Part shown: one piece after another, positions 1 through 7,796 of the stretch | Position numbering within the stretch: position 1 is the stretch's first letter | Layout of the letters: every line of letters starts with the position of its first letter | Origin: Actinospica robiniae DSM 44927 | GTDB taxonomy: Bacteria > Actinomycetota > Actinomycetes > Streptomycetales > Catenulisporaceae | Length of the DNA stretch: 64,000 nt | Reading direction: 5' to 3' | NCBI RefSeq assembly: GCF_000504285.1 | Contig: NZ_KI632511.1 | Span: 1,671,372-1,735,371, forward strand | Position numbers and translations under genes: made by a program | The notes under the pieces: generated by a model | Databases searched by the model: none | The model's input: only the letters and a program-made list of their open reading frames with translations | What the model was told of the DNA's origin: nothing

Positions 1-170
1 GGGGCTTCGGGGTCTTCGCCTTGGGTCGCTTGTTGGGCCGGTAGCTGGGTCCGTTCGTGAAGACCTGGTGGCTGGTGTTGATGATCCGGTCGAGCAAGGA
101 CTCCGCGACAACGGGGTTGGGGAACGGCCCGTACCAGTCCTGGGGTGCCCGGTTAGCGGTGACGGCCAAC
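1..170 (-). pseudogene. IstB C-terminal fragment (IS21 family)
   Basis: The reverse strand encodes the end of an IS21 helper ATPase, with residues such as NTSHQVF and NGPSYRPNKRPKAK. It is nearly the same sequence as the second istB remnant near 22.45-22.62 kb. The rest of this copy lies at 1060-1404 on the same strand, so about 0.9 kb of other DNA separates the two halves. The window edge cuts the end of the element. It cannot be functional. Confidence 0.75.
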
Positions 171-325
171 CGACGTGCTCGGCCTCGCCTGCTTACAAGG
201 CCGCCGCCCAGATCAAAGTATGCGCGTAGTCTGATGTACAGGTATCTTTGATGGAAGACGGCACTCGCGAGCGTGGGCTTCCGAACGTCGTTACGTCATG
301 AGGTGCACGAGCACGAGGGGGCAAG

Positions 326-628
326 ATGACACAGGATCCACGAGGTATCTATGAGCAACCGTCTGAACAGGCGACGATGCGGTGCCCGAATTGCCACGGC
401 ACAGGCGAGATTCCCATCCCGACCCCTACGGGAGTGGTGCGGAACAGATGCGAAATATGCGGCGGAACGGGAAATATTCCCGAGACGGCTGAGAATATAG
501 CATTTGCGGGGCAATTGCACCGTTCGCGGGCGCGCGCACGGGGCTGTTTCTGGCTGGTAGTGCTTGCGCTCATAGCGCTGATACTCATGCTGCTTGTAAT
601 CGGCGGACTCATCATTAAGAGCCAATAG
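326..628 (+). CDS. small DnaJ-type zinc-finger membrane protein
   Basis: A 100-residue protein with two CxxCxGxG motifs, CPNCHGTG near residue 19 and CEICGGTG near residue 42, as in the zinc-binding region of DnaJ. There is no J domain. A basic stretch (HRSRARARG) is followed by one hydrophobic helix at about residues 74-96 and a short charged tail, so the zinc finger probably faces the cytoplasm from a C-terminal anchor. A GAGGGGGCAAG stretch before the ATG can serve as ribosome binding site. It sits in DNA that separates the two halves of an istB gene, and its AT-richer codons differ from the neighbours, both suggesting transfer. The function is unknown; a chaperone-like or zinc-dependent protein-binding role is only an inference. 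Confidence 0.7.
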   Translation: MTQDPRGIYEQPSEQATMRCPNCHGTGEIPIPTPTGVVRNRCEICGGTGNIPETAENIAFAGQLHRSRARARGCFWLVVLALIALILMLLVIGGLIIKSQ

Positions 629-1059
629 CCAAGTATTGAGGCTGCCCGCGCACAGCCACGCAGTCAGCCACGCCCGTCGCCGCGCGCCCTGCCAACCTCA
701 TCGGGCGGTGAACCTTTCTTCACCTCATCTAGTATCTGGCCCAGACCTGCGCCCTCTTCACCCACTCCACGGCCGGATGAAGGGGGCACAGTGCTGCTGC
801 GCGAACCCCAGCAGCGCCGCACCCCCGGCGCCAGGCCATCGAAACCCAGCCCACTCGCCAGGCCGCCCGCCGGCCCACTTGCATGTGGGAGAGCATCGAA
901 ACTGTGCCAGTCTATTGGGACGAAGCGGTTGCGGACCTGTGACTCAGCGCGCTGCAATAGAGCCATGCAGTGGGGTGGATGTAGACGCTACGTTCTTATT
1001 GGGGCCCTGGCCGCAGCGGTAATTGTGATATTTGCTATCATGTACGGTGAACTGCCCTG

Positions 1060-1404
1060 GTGGGAGACGAGTTCGTAGAGGTCGTCGGCCTGCTGGGCGG
1101 TGACGGCGTGGAGCCAGCGCAGGGCGGCGAGGTCGCGGATCTGGACCGCGGGCAGCGTCGGGGAGGCGGTGAAGTCGAAGCCTTCGAGGGTGGCGGCGGT
1201 ATCGAAGCGGGCGCGGTGCAGGCGGCGGGCCATGCCCTGGGCCTCGCGCCGGGCGATCTCGTCGTCGCACAGGATCTGGAAGGACTCGAGGTGCCCGAGG
1301 TCGCCGCCGTGGGCTTTCGCCAGGCGGGCGTCGAGGGTTTCGAGCATGCCGGAGAGTTTGAGGGTGTTGAGGCTGTCTGCGAGGCCGGGGCGCAGCACGG
1401 TCAC
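1060..1404 (-). pseudogene. IstB N-terminal fragment with internal deletion
   Basis: Starts with GTG at 1404, overlapping the istA stop by 4 bp as in IS21 operons. Residues such as GMLETLDARLAKAHGGDLGH and ASPTLPAVQIRDLAAL match IstB. After that the frame jumps directly to TAQQADDLYELVS, so the whole Walker A/Walker B core seen in the 22.5-23.2 kb copy is missing. Similarity stops at 1060, where unrelated DNA begins. The ATPase is dead. Confidence 0.75.
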
Positions 1405-1562
1405 CGGCTCTCGTCCTTCGTCGCGGGTGAGGGTGCGGCGGTAAGCAGAGTGCGGAGGGGTTCGGCGTGCAGGCCGGCGGCAGCGAAGAGCATGTCGACG
1501 GCGCCGCGGTAGCCGAAGTGCTCATCGAGGGCGTCGGCGCCGGCGGGGTTCCGCCCACCCCG
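1401..1562 (-). pseudogene. IstA C-terminal fragment (IS21 transposase)
   Basis: The reverse strand reads ALDEHFGYRGAVDMLF and then LHAEPLRTLLTAA before a TGA at 1403-1401 that overlaps the istB GTG. This is the usual end of an IS21 transposase. No longer istA reading frame continues beyond about 1562, so only the last roughly 50 residues remain. Confidence 0.55.
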
Positions 1563-1647
1563 CGCTGATGGTCACGCGCCGCGCCGGATGCAACCGGCAC
1601 GACTGGAACGCGGCGCGCCGGGCAATCGCGGGCCGCTGTACAGACAG

Positions 1648-1669
1648 CCGCACCCTATGCAGGGTGCGG
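1648..1669. terminator. 9-bp stem hairpin
   Basis: CCGCACCCT and AGGGTGCGG form a perfect stem around ATGC. No T-run follows. It lies between IS21 debris and a tRNA-like stretch, so it may be a terminator or the end of a mobile element. Confidence 0.35.
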
Positions 1670-1680
1670 ATGGTTCGGTT

Positions 1681-1765
1681 CGCCCCGAGGGATTCGAACC
1701 TCTCACCATTTGATCCGTAGCTGAGGCGGATCAGCTATCGAATATGCCAGCTTGGGCTGTGACGT
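1681..1765 (-). other. degenerate tRNA 3'-end-like sequence
   Basis: The reverse strand contains GAGGTTCGAATCCCTC followed by GGGGCGA, which looks like a tRNA T arm and 3' acceptor strand. A GATCCG/CGGATC stem around a 9-base loop resembles an anticodon arm. There is no matching 5' acceptor strand, and two T-stem pairs are mismatched, so a complete tRNA cannot be folded. It could be a leftover tRNA end from integration of an element. Confidence 0.25.
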
Positions 1766-1951
1766 CCGATCTCCCGCGCTCCGGTCCGGTCGCCCGCCGC
1801 CATCCCGTCCTACCGGTAGCCGATCGTGCCGCGCCGTCCGCGCCCATCCGCTCGCCCGCCGCTCGCCCAGCGTTCGAAATCCGGCCGCTCCGTGGTGCGC
1901 ACTTCCGACACGTCCTAGAGGGCCGTCACGTGCCGTCCGCTGAACGCGCGC

Positions 1952-2612
1952 CTAGCTCGGCGCCACCGGCATCGAGCCGAACCCGTCGAACAGGTAGGCG
2001 TAGACCTGGGCGAGGTAGAACGCAAGCTGATCGGCGGCTTCGATCGGCCGCTGCTGGATGAGATGCCGAAGGCCCACGGCGACGCAGTCGCGGTAGTCGG
2101 GCCAGGCGAGGGCGAAGGTCGGCTGGAGCATGCCCAGATCGTCCACTGCCTCGCAGCCGAGTAGTCCGGCGCAGAAGTTGAGGAAGCGGCGATCGACGCC
2201 GGTCACCTCGAGCCCCAACGATGCAAGCGGCACGGAGAGCGGGTCGAGATCGCCGGCCGGATACGGATAGAGCGTCGTGTTCCACAACTGGTCGCCCTCG
2301 GCCGGCCCGGTGGCGGCGTCGGCGGTCTCGGCAGGCCGATAGACGCCGTAGACCAGCCCGCCGAGGAAGTCTCCGCGGGTGTAGCTGGTGGAGCCGTCCT
2401 CGTTGATCGGCATTCGGGTGCTGATGCCGATCGCGGTGGCCTTGTCGGCATGCAGGCCCGGTCCGTAGACCGTAGCGAACGGGAGCACCGGTGCGAGGTC
2501 GTGGTGCTCGACCGCGTGGGCGCGCGCCACATTGTCGGCGGTGACCAGAGCCTCCTCGGAGTCGAAGCGCGTGGCCCAGGGCCCGACCCCGCCGCAGCCG
2601 GTCGTGCAGCCT
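1952..2612 (-). pseudogene. hypothetical protein, 5' end replaced by IS DNA
   Basis: An open frame with strong actinobacterial codon bias reads backwards from about 2610 to a stop at 1952. It includes GPWATRFDSEEALVTADNVA, YGPGLHADKATAIGIS and FALAWPDYRDCVAVGL. No family is recognised. The only in-frame GTG at 2530 cuts into sequence that already looks coding. Further upstream the frame runs into the IS5-type fragment, so the N terminus was probably lost when that fragment arrived. What remains is about 190-220 residues, soluble, without membrane segments. Whether any product is made is unclear. Confidence 0.5.
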
Positions 2613-2863
2613 CCCGATCAGGCCCTGGTTGCGCCAGCGCCGGATGAACCGGTAGACCGCGGCCCAGTCCGGGAAGTCCACCGGCACCGCCCGCCACTTG
2701 ATCCCGTTGTCCAGCACGTAGAACACCGCGTCCATCATCTCCGGTGGCAGTAGCCCTCCGGCTGCCACCGCGCCCGCCAAGCCAGGCCGGCAACGGGATC
2801 GCCGGTAGGATCCGCTCCCACTGCTCATCCGTCAGATCCGTCGGATAGGCCCGCACACGCACC
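2605..2863 (-). pseudogene. IS5-type transposase N-terminal fragment
   Basis: The reverse strand reads YPTDLTDEQWERILPAIP and, after a frame change near 2790, AVFYVLDNGIKWRAVPVDFP and YRFIRRWRNQGL. These are the N-terminal (DUF4096-like) features of IS5-group transposases. The catalytic DDE part is absent because the frame runs into an unrelated gene near 2610. It is an inactive scar. Confidence 0.75.
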
Positions 2864-2959
2864 GGCCGGTCCCCGGCATTGCCATAACGGTGCGCGAGAC
2901 AGACGCAACCAACGGCGCGGCGGCTGGAATCGGCGGCGGCACTCGCGTACAACGAAGAC

Positions 2960-3018
2960 AACAGGGCCTCCCTGCTCGATGGATCTCAACAACCCCGAGC
3001 TACACCGGAGGCCCTGTC
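2960..3018. repeat. inverted repeat at IS5-type end
   Basis: AACAGGGCCTCC at 2960-2971 and GGAGGCCCTGTC at 3007-3018 form an 11-of-12 inverted repeat 35 bases apart, just outside the IS5-type start. It may be two abutting IS ends or a strong hairpin that insulates the next gene. Confidence 0.45.
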
Positions 3019-3183
3019 TTTATGCACGTCGGCATCGACGAGCACCCGAACGAGATCCCGCACACGTGCACTCGGAAACACCGCGGAGGGCTATTAGAGC
3101 CCCCGCGAGCGGGGCCCAGCACCGTGGAGGTGCGCTTGAGTGTTCGCAGACGTGCGCTATCGCCGGTGTTGGAGGAACGCCCG

Positions 3184-3663
3184 ATGACGATCGACCTGGA
3201 ATCTCTCGCCGCCCGACTGGACCGGGTGGAAACTGAGCTGGCCCTGCACAGGCTCGTCCACGACTACTGCATCGCCGCCGATCACCGCGACGCGCAACGC
3301 TGGGATGCGGTGTGGACTCACGATGCCGTCTGGGAGACAAGTCCGGATCGCGTCTACCGGGGCACAGTCGAGATCCGTCGTGCTGTTGAAGTGCAGTGGG
3401 CCACCTTCCCAGCGATGCAGCACGCGACCTCCAACCACATCGTCGACCGGATCAACGGCGACACGGCGGCCGGCCGCTGCGACGCGGTCGTCCTGGTACA
3501 ACTGCCCGACCTGCGATGGATCGTGGGCGGAGGCGCGTACGAGGACGAATACCGCCGCGAGGATGACCGGTGGCGGATCGCCCGCCGGACAGTGGTGCGA
3601 CCTTTTGACCTCGCGCCACTCGCCGCGAGTAACTCTCCGATCCTTTTAGACGAAGACGACTGA
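3184..3663 (+). CDS. SnoaL/NTF2-like domain protein
   Basis: A 159-residue protein of the SnoaL_4 type, a cone-shaped alpha+beta fold used by scytalone dehydratase, polyketide cyclases and small dioxygenase subunits. The N-terminal helix (LESLAARLDRVETELALHRL), the HDYCIAADHRDAQRWDAVW segment, and the strand pairs around MQHATSNHIVDRI and YEDEYRREDDRWRIARRTV fit this fold. The ATG at 3184 is chosen because GGAGGAAC lies 5 bases upstream; the frame runs open further 5' but through IS sequence. It stands alone, so the substrate cannot be guessed. It could be an isomerase, dehydratase or a non-catalytic binding protein. Confidence 0.8.
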   Translation: MTIDLESLAARLDRVETELALHRLVHDYCIAADHRDAQRWDAVWTHDAVWETSPDRVYRGTVEIRRAVEVQWATFPAMQHATSNHIVDRINGDTAAGRCDAVVLVQLPDLRWIVGGGAYEDEYRREDDRWRIARRTVVRPFDLAPLAASNSPILLDEDD

Positions 3664-3854
3664 ACAGCGGCGGCCAGGCAGGTCAGCAACACGCCACCCG
3701 TCATCGATCACCCCTCGGCCGAAGGAGGTACCCACCTTACTGGCGTCCACTGACACCGTGCGGGGCCCTACCGTGCATGGTCGAGTTGAGGGCCGTTGTG
3801 ACCGGATACGGCCCGTTGGGGGGAGCTGACAGGAGTTGGGCTGAACTGGTGCCG
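3664..3854. other. intergenic, nothing recognised
   Basis: No convincing gene, repeat or strong promoter was seen between the SnoaL-like gene and the frameshifted small gene that ends at 3855. Confidence 0.4.
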
Positions 3855-4042
3855 CTAGCGTCGTTGCGCCCGCGTGCGCTTGAGGATCTCGGTGAGCCGT
3901 GTGTAGCCGACCCCGTTGTTGAGCGCGGCGACGAGCTCGTCCGGACAGAGTTCGTAGAGCTCCCCCACCAGCTGCGGGCCCTGTTGTCCCAGATCCGGTA
4001 GCCGCCTGGGACGCCGCGGGGTACGTATCTCCGCTTGCTCAT
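3855..4042 (-). pseudogene. small protein gene broken by a 1-base deletion
   Basis: From an ATG at 4042 the reverse strand reads MSKRRYVPRGVPGGYRIWDN, then in the next frame QLVGELYELCPDELVAALN and YTRLTEILKRTRAQRR before TAG. Adding one C in the CCCGC run near 3975 would restore a single 62-residue protein with WDNRARQLVGELYELC at the join. Both halves have good codon bias, so this was recently a real gene. The family is not recognised. Confidence 0.5.
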
Positions 4043-4328
4043 CGTGCCCTGATTCTACCGGGGCTCAGCGGGAGGTCGCCTGGTCTTCAGCGTGGTCGAC
4101 GGTTTCTCGTCGATCCCGAGGCCTCCGCTGCGTAGAGCATAGCGCCGTGCCGCGGCCACGCGAGCTTGTCCACCTCGGAACTGTCCATCTCAGAACCTTG
4201 GCCGCGGCTTCGGGCGATCGCTAGAGTCGGGCCCTACATGGGGCCTCTGCAGCCTTTGTGTCAAATCATCACATTTGCATGTGCGCGTCCCGTTCCCTTT
4301 CAGTCGTGACGGCGGGAGGAGGTGTGAC
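4043..4328. promoter_or_regulatory. upstream region of the peptide operon
   Basis: About 285 bases without a gene. The last 80 bases before the precursor ATG are the only AT-richer part (around TGTGTCAAATCATCACATT at 4256-4275), the likeliest place for the operon promoter. No classical -35/-10 pair could be assigned. Confidence 0.3.
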
Positions 4329-4493
4329 ATGGCAGAGGAATCGCATGTACGCGAGATCGTGCAGGAGTGCGCGGAGAAGTCCGAGGACCTCGAGATGATG
4401 TGGTGGCGAGCGACTTTCGACACCGCGAGCCTCGTGCTCGAGGGCGCAGACGAGCCCCTCGCGACGGATGAGTCCGCGATCACCGCAAGCTGA
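4329..4493 (+). CDS. candidate RiPP precursor peptide
   Basis: A 54-residue acidic peptide right before a radical SAM/SPASM gene. The ATG at 4329 has GGAGGAGGTG immediately upstream, the strongest ribosome binding site in this region. The first 22 residues are charged and helical, like a leader. Residues 23-37 (MMWWRATFDTASLVL) contain two Trp and one Phe in an otherwise polar peptide, and a second acidic stretch follows to the end (ADEPLATDESAITAS). It does not end in the FxSxx motif known for FxsA precursors. Trp25-Trp26-Arg27 and Phe30-Asp31-Thr32 fit the aromatic-x-x pattern of three-residue cyclophanes. Its role as precursor is inferred from size, position and composition. It could also be a small regulatory peptide. 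Confidence 0.6.
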   Translation: MAEESHVREIVQECAEKSEDLEMMWWRATFDTASLVLEGADEPLATDESAITAS

Positions 4494-4569
4494 CGCCTGA
4501 GCAGCACGGTACGGCGGGCTGCGGAGGCTCCATGCACCTTTGGCACCCGGACGCCGTGGAGAGGATCTC

Positions 4570-5700
4570 ATGCCGGGACTGCTCACCCTCATAGTCAAAG
4601 CGACCCGCGAGTGCAATCTGCGCTGCTCCTACTGCAACGACTGGCGCAGCACCGCCAACGCGATCTCCCTGGAGACCGCCGATCTGATGGTCCGCCGGGC
4701 GATGGCCGCCAAGGACGTCACCGCAGTGCACTTCAACTGGCACGGCGGCGAGCCGACGCTGGTGCCCCTCGACTTCTACCGGCACGTCTTCGCCGAGCAG
4801 GCGCGGCACCGGCCGGCCGGGCGGAAGTTCACCAACACGCTGCAGACGAACGGCACGCGGCTGACCGACGAGTGGCTCGACTTCCTGGTGGCCCAGCACG
4901 TGGGCCTCGGCATCAGCATCGACGGGCCGCCCGAGATCCACGATCGGATGCGCCCGACACGCGGCGGGGGCTCCTCCTCGCGGCTGATCGAGAAGACGCT
5001 CGTCAAAGTGCGCGACCGCGGAATCCCGCACGGCGTCAGCATCGTGGCCTCGCACGAGCTGGTCGGCAAGGGGCCGGAGTACATCTGGTCCTTCCTGCAG
5101 AGCGCTGGGATCTCGAACGTCACGCTGGTCCCCGTGCGCCCGCCGAACCCGGTGGCCGGGGACGAGGCCGCGCCGACCATCTCCCCCGAGTTCCTCGGCG
5201 GCGCGGACTGGTCGGCCTACCTGTGCGGGCTGTTCGACCTCTGGTGGTCGAGCGACTCCACGGTGAAGATCAACAACTTCGACGCCGTCCTGCGCAAGCT
5301 GCTCGGCCGGGCGCCGCGCAGCTGCCTGATCTCAGGCAACTGCCTCGGTTCGGTCTACGGGATCGAGGCCGACGGCACGATCATGCACTGCGAGCTGTTC
5401 CAGGGCGAGCCGGACCGGGCCTTCGGGAACCTTGCGAGCACCACCTTCGACGAGGTCGCGGCGGATCTGCGGATGGCGGCGCTGCGCCAGGCGGACGCGG
5501 AGCGGCTCGGCCGGTACCGCGAGTGCCCGACCTTCGGCATCTGCGCCGGCGGCTGTCCGCACGAATGGTACATCCACGAGGGCTACGGCAAGGCGGACCA
5601 GCTCGGCTCCTGTTGCGGCTGGCGCCCGCTCGTCGAGCACATCGCCAAGCGGCTGGCGGCGAGCAAGGTACCCGCGGAAGCGCTCGCATGGACGTCCTAA
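4570..5700 (+). CDS. radical SAM/SPASM peptide maturase (FxsB-like)
   Basis: A 376-residue enzyme. Cys15, Cys19 and Cys22 (CNLRCSYC) form the site for the SAM-binding 4Fe-4S cluster. HGGEPT and SIDGPPEIHDRMRP are further radical SAM signatures. The last 110 residues carry SPASM cysteines (CLISGNC, MHCELF, CPTFGICAGGCPHE, CCGW) for auxiliary clusters. FxsB-like enzymes join an aromatic ring to a backbone beta-carbon in a precursor peptide; the likely substrate is the 54-residue peptide 76 bases upstream. The ATG at 4570 follows GGAGAGGATCTC. In most FxsB proteins an HExxH domain is fused at the C terminus; here that domain is the next gene. The crosslink position is unknown. Confidence 0.92.
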   Translation: MPGLLTLIVKATRECNLRCSYCNDWRSTANAISLETADLMVRRAMAAKDVTAVHFNWHGGEPTLVPLDFYRHVFAEQARHRPAGRKFTNTLQTNGTRLTDEWLDFLVAQHVGLGISIDGPPEIHDRMRPTRGGGSSSRLIEKTLVKVRDRGIPHGVSIVASHELVGKGPEYIWSFLQSAGISNVTLVPVRPPNPVAGDEAAPTISPEFLGGADWSAYLCGLFDLWWSSDSTVKINNFDAVLRKLLGRAPRSCLISGNCLGSVYGIEADGTIMHCELFQGEPDRAFGNLASTTFDEVAADLRMAALRQADAERLGRYRECPTFGICAGGCPHEWYIHEGYGKADQLGSCCGWRPLVEHIAKRLAASKVPAEALAWTS

Positions 5701-5771
5701 GGTAGGCAGCGGACGACGAGGGCGCGGCGGAGGCGGTACGGCCGTGGCTGGTACCGGGCGAAGGCCTGGCC

Positions 5772-6977
5772 GTGGTGGCGCGGGCGATCCGGGCACACGC
5801 CCGGCACGAGGACACCGCCGCCGTCGGCCGCCTGCAGGTTCCGTCCGTCGTCGCGGAGCAGTTGGAGAAGGCGCTCGCCGCCGACGCGTCCTTCGCCCAC
5901 GAGGCGGGCGGCTGCGGCGGGATCCACCTGCCTCCGGGCCGGATCCAGAAGGAGCCGCGGGTCTACGCCGATCTGTGCGGCCTGGCCGCCGAGGCCACGG
6001 TGACCGTCGGCGGCTCGTTCAGCGAACCGCTCGCCGTCTCGAAGATCGTGTTTGCGCACAGCCGGCTCGCCATCGACTTCGGCGACGCGCCGGAACCCGT
6101 GACCCTGGCAGCGCACGACGGCGAGGTGCGGCTCAGCCGCGGCGACACGCGCGTCACCCTGGCGCCCGCCGCCGGGACGGGGACCCTCGCGGTACGCCGG
6201 AGCAGCCCGAGGGTTCAGGTCCGGCAGTCGGTCCGGACCGCGGATATGCGCCTGGCCACCGAGGACGGCCTGCTCCCCCTCGGCATTCCGGACTTCTTCG
6301 CGATCGCCGAGCCGCCGGGTGACGAGGACCTCGCAGGCCTCGAACGTACGCTGCAGCTGCTGGAGCGGGCGTCGCCGCAGACGCTGGCCGAGTTGACCGC
6401 CGTCGCACGCGCCCTCGTGCCGCTGCAGCGGCCACCGGGCCGGGCCATCCACAGCAGCAGCGCGCGGGAGCTGCCGGGCGTGGTCTACGCCGTCTTCGCC
6501 GACCCGCTGGAGGCGCTGGCGATGGTCTGCCATGAATACCATCACCTGAAGCTGTTCCTGCTCGAAGAGAGCGCCACGCTGCTCGGCGATCCGAGCCGGC
6601 CGGTCAACGCGCCGTGGCGGCCGGACACGCGGCAGGCGGAGGGCGTGCTGCACGGGACCTACGTCTTCTTCGGCATCGCCACGACCTTCGCGCGGCTCTT
6701 CACCGTGCTCAATCCGACCCGCCGGGGTTATCGCCGGCTCGCGATCTGGCGCGCGTGCGTGGAGGCGGGAATCGCGCAGCTCGCGTCGGCGGACGCACAG
6801 CCGACGGCCGCCGGCGAGGCGCTGGTGAACGGCATGGGCGCGATCAACGCCGCGGCGCTGGCCGAGCTCGAGGAGAGCCACCACCATGAGGTCCAGAGGG
6901 CCCGCAGAGTCATCGGGGAGCATCTGGCCGCCGCAGGGACCGAGGAACGGAGGGAACCGTGGTATCTCCTCAGCTAG
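5772..6977 (+). CDS. HExxH-type RiPP modification protein
   Basis: About 401 residues, matching the domain that normally follows the radical SAM part in FxsB proteins. The metal-binding motif is His254-Glu-Tyr-His-His258 in MVCHEYHHLKLFLLEE, with conserved downstream NAPWRPDTR and GVLHGTYVFFGIA. Members are thought to modify the same precursor, and from memory some have been linked to 2-oxoglutarate-dependent hydroxylation. The start is uncertain. GTG at 5772 is the first standard start, but the frame already looks coding from 5706 (AVRPWLVPGEGLAVVARAIR). An ATG at 5688, overlapping the radical SAM gene, is in frame but followed by TAG at 5703. The 3' end overlaps the next gene by 19 bases, indicating tight coupling. 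Confidence 0.85.
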   Translation: MVARAIRAHARHEDTAAVGRLQVPSVVAEQLEKALAADASFAHEAGGCGGIHLPPGRIQKEPRVYADLCGLAAEATVTVGGSFSEPLAVSKIVFAHSRLAIDFGDAPEPVTLAAHDGEVRLSRGDTRVTLAPAAGTGTLAVRRSSPRVQVRQSVRTADMRLATEDGLLPLGIPDFFAIAEPPGDEDLAGLERTLQLLERASPQTLAELTAVARALVPLQRPPGRAIHSSSARELPGVVYAVFADPLEALAMVCHEYHHLKLFLLEESATLLGDPSRPVNAPWRPDTRQAEGVLHGTYVFFGIATTFARLFTVLNPTRRGYRRLAIWRACVEAGIAQLASADAQPTAAGEALVNGMGAINAAALAELEESHHHEVQRARRVIGEHLAAAGTEERREPWYLLS

Positions 6978-7783
6978 GGTCGGGCTCGCCCGACCATCTC
7001 GCCGCGGACCATCTCGCCGCCGACTATCTCGCCACCGTGCAGAGCAGCGCCGTCGCCCTGGCCGACCTGGCCGAGGACGACCCGACGCTGATCGTCCCCG
7101 GGTGCCCGGCGTGGACCCTGGCGGACCTCGTCCATCACGTCGGGGCGGTCTACCTCCACGTCAGCGAGCTGACCAGGAGCCGCCCCGTCTCGGGCAAGGA
7201 GGTCAAGACCCGGCTCGGTCCGGTCCGGGCGCCCGCCCCGGGCACGATGCGGGCCTGGTTCACGCAGGCCACTGACACGCTCGTGGACACCCTCGCGGCC
7301 GCGGGCGAGGACGAGCGGATCTGGTCGTGGTCGAGCGAGCGGACCGTGGCGTTCTGGATCCGGCGGATGTGCCACGAGACGGTCGTGCACGAATGGGACG
7401 CCGCCAGCGCGCACGGCGAGGACCTGCGCATCGAGCCGGGCCTGGCCGGCGACGGGATCGACGAGTTCGTCACGCACTTCGTACCCTTGATGCGCCGCCG
7501 CCGCAGCGCCGTGGCCGCGTCCGGCGAGCACTATCTGGTCGAGTGCACCGACGTGGCCTCGGCGTCCTGGGACGTGGCGTTCGGCGAGGGCGCCCTCGAC
7601 GCGGGGGCGGACGGCAGCGGCACGGCGCCGCCCGATCCGAACCCGGTGGCCCTGCGCGGTGCGGCGCAGGACCTGCTCCTGCGCTTCTGGCGACGGCCGC
7701 TTCAGCCGAACCCGGACCCCGACCCCGACTCCCTGACCGCCGCGGGGTTCGAGCGCTGGTGGAGGGTCGTCGGATGCCCGTGA
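6959..7783 (+). CDS. MDMPI-type mycothiol-dependent enzyme
   Basis: A 274-residue protein of the maleylpyruvate isomerase (MDMPI/DinB-like) family. The N-terminal four-helix domain includes VPGCPAWTLADLVHHVGAVY, and the zinc ligands fit His in LVHHVG and the Glu/His of MCHETVVHEWDA. An MDMPI_C-like domain follows. Family members use mycothiol as a cofactor or transfer groups to thiols; many have unknown substrates. The GTG start at 6959 follows GGAACGGAGGGAACC and lies inside the end of the HExxH gene, so it is translated with the peptide genes. A role in thiol chemistry or detoxification of the peptide product is inference. Confidence 0.85.
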   Translation: MVSPQLGSGSPDHLAADHLAADYLATVQSSAVALADLAEDDPTLIVPGCPAWTLADLVHHVGAVYLHVSELTRSRPVSGKEVKTRLGPVRAPAPGTMRAWFTQATDTLVDTLAAAGEDERIWSWSSERTVAFWIRRMCHETVVHEWDAASAHGEDLRIEPGLAGDGIDEFVTHFVPLMRRRRSAVAASGEHYLVECTDVASASWDVAFGEGALDAGADGSGTAPPDPNPVALRGAAQDLLLRFWRRPLQPNPDPDPDSLTAAGFERWWRVVGCP

Positions 7784-7796
7784 AGGGAGTTGACCG

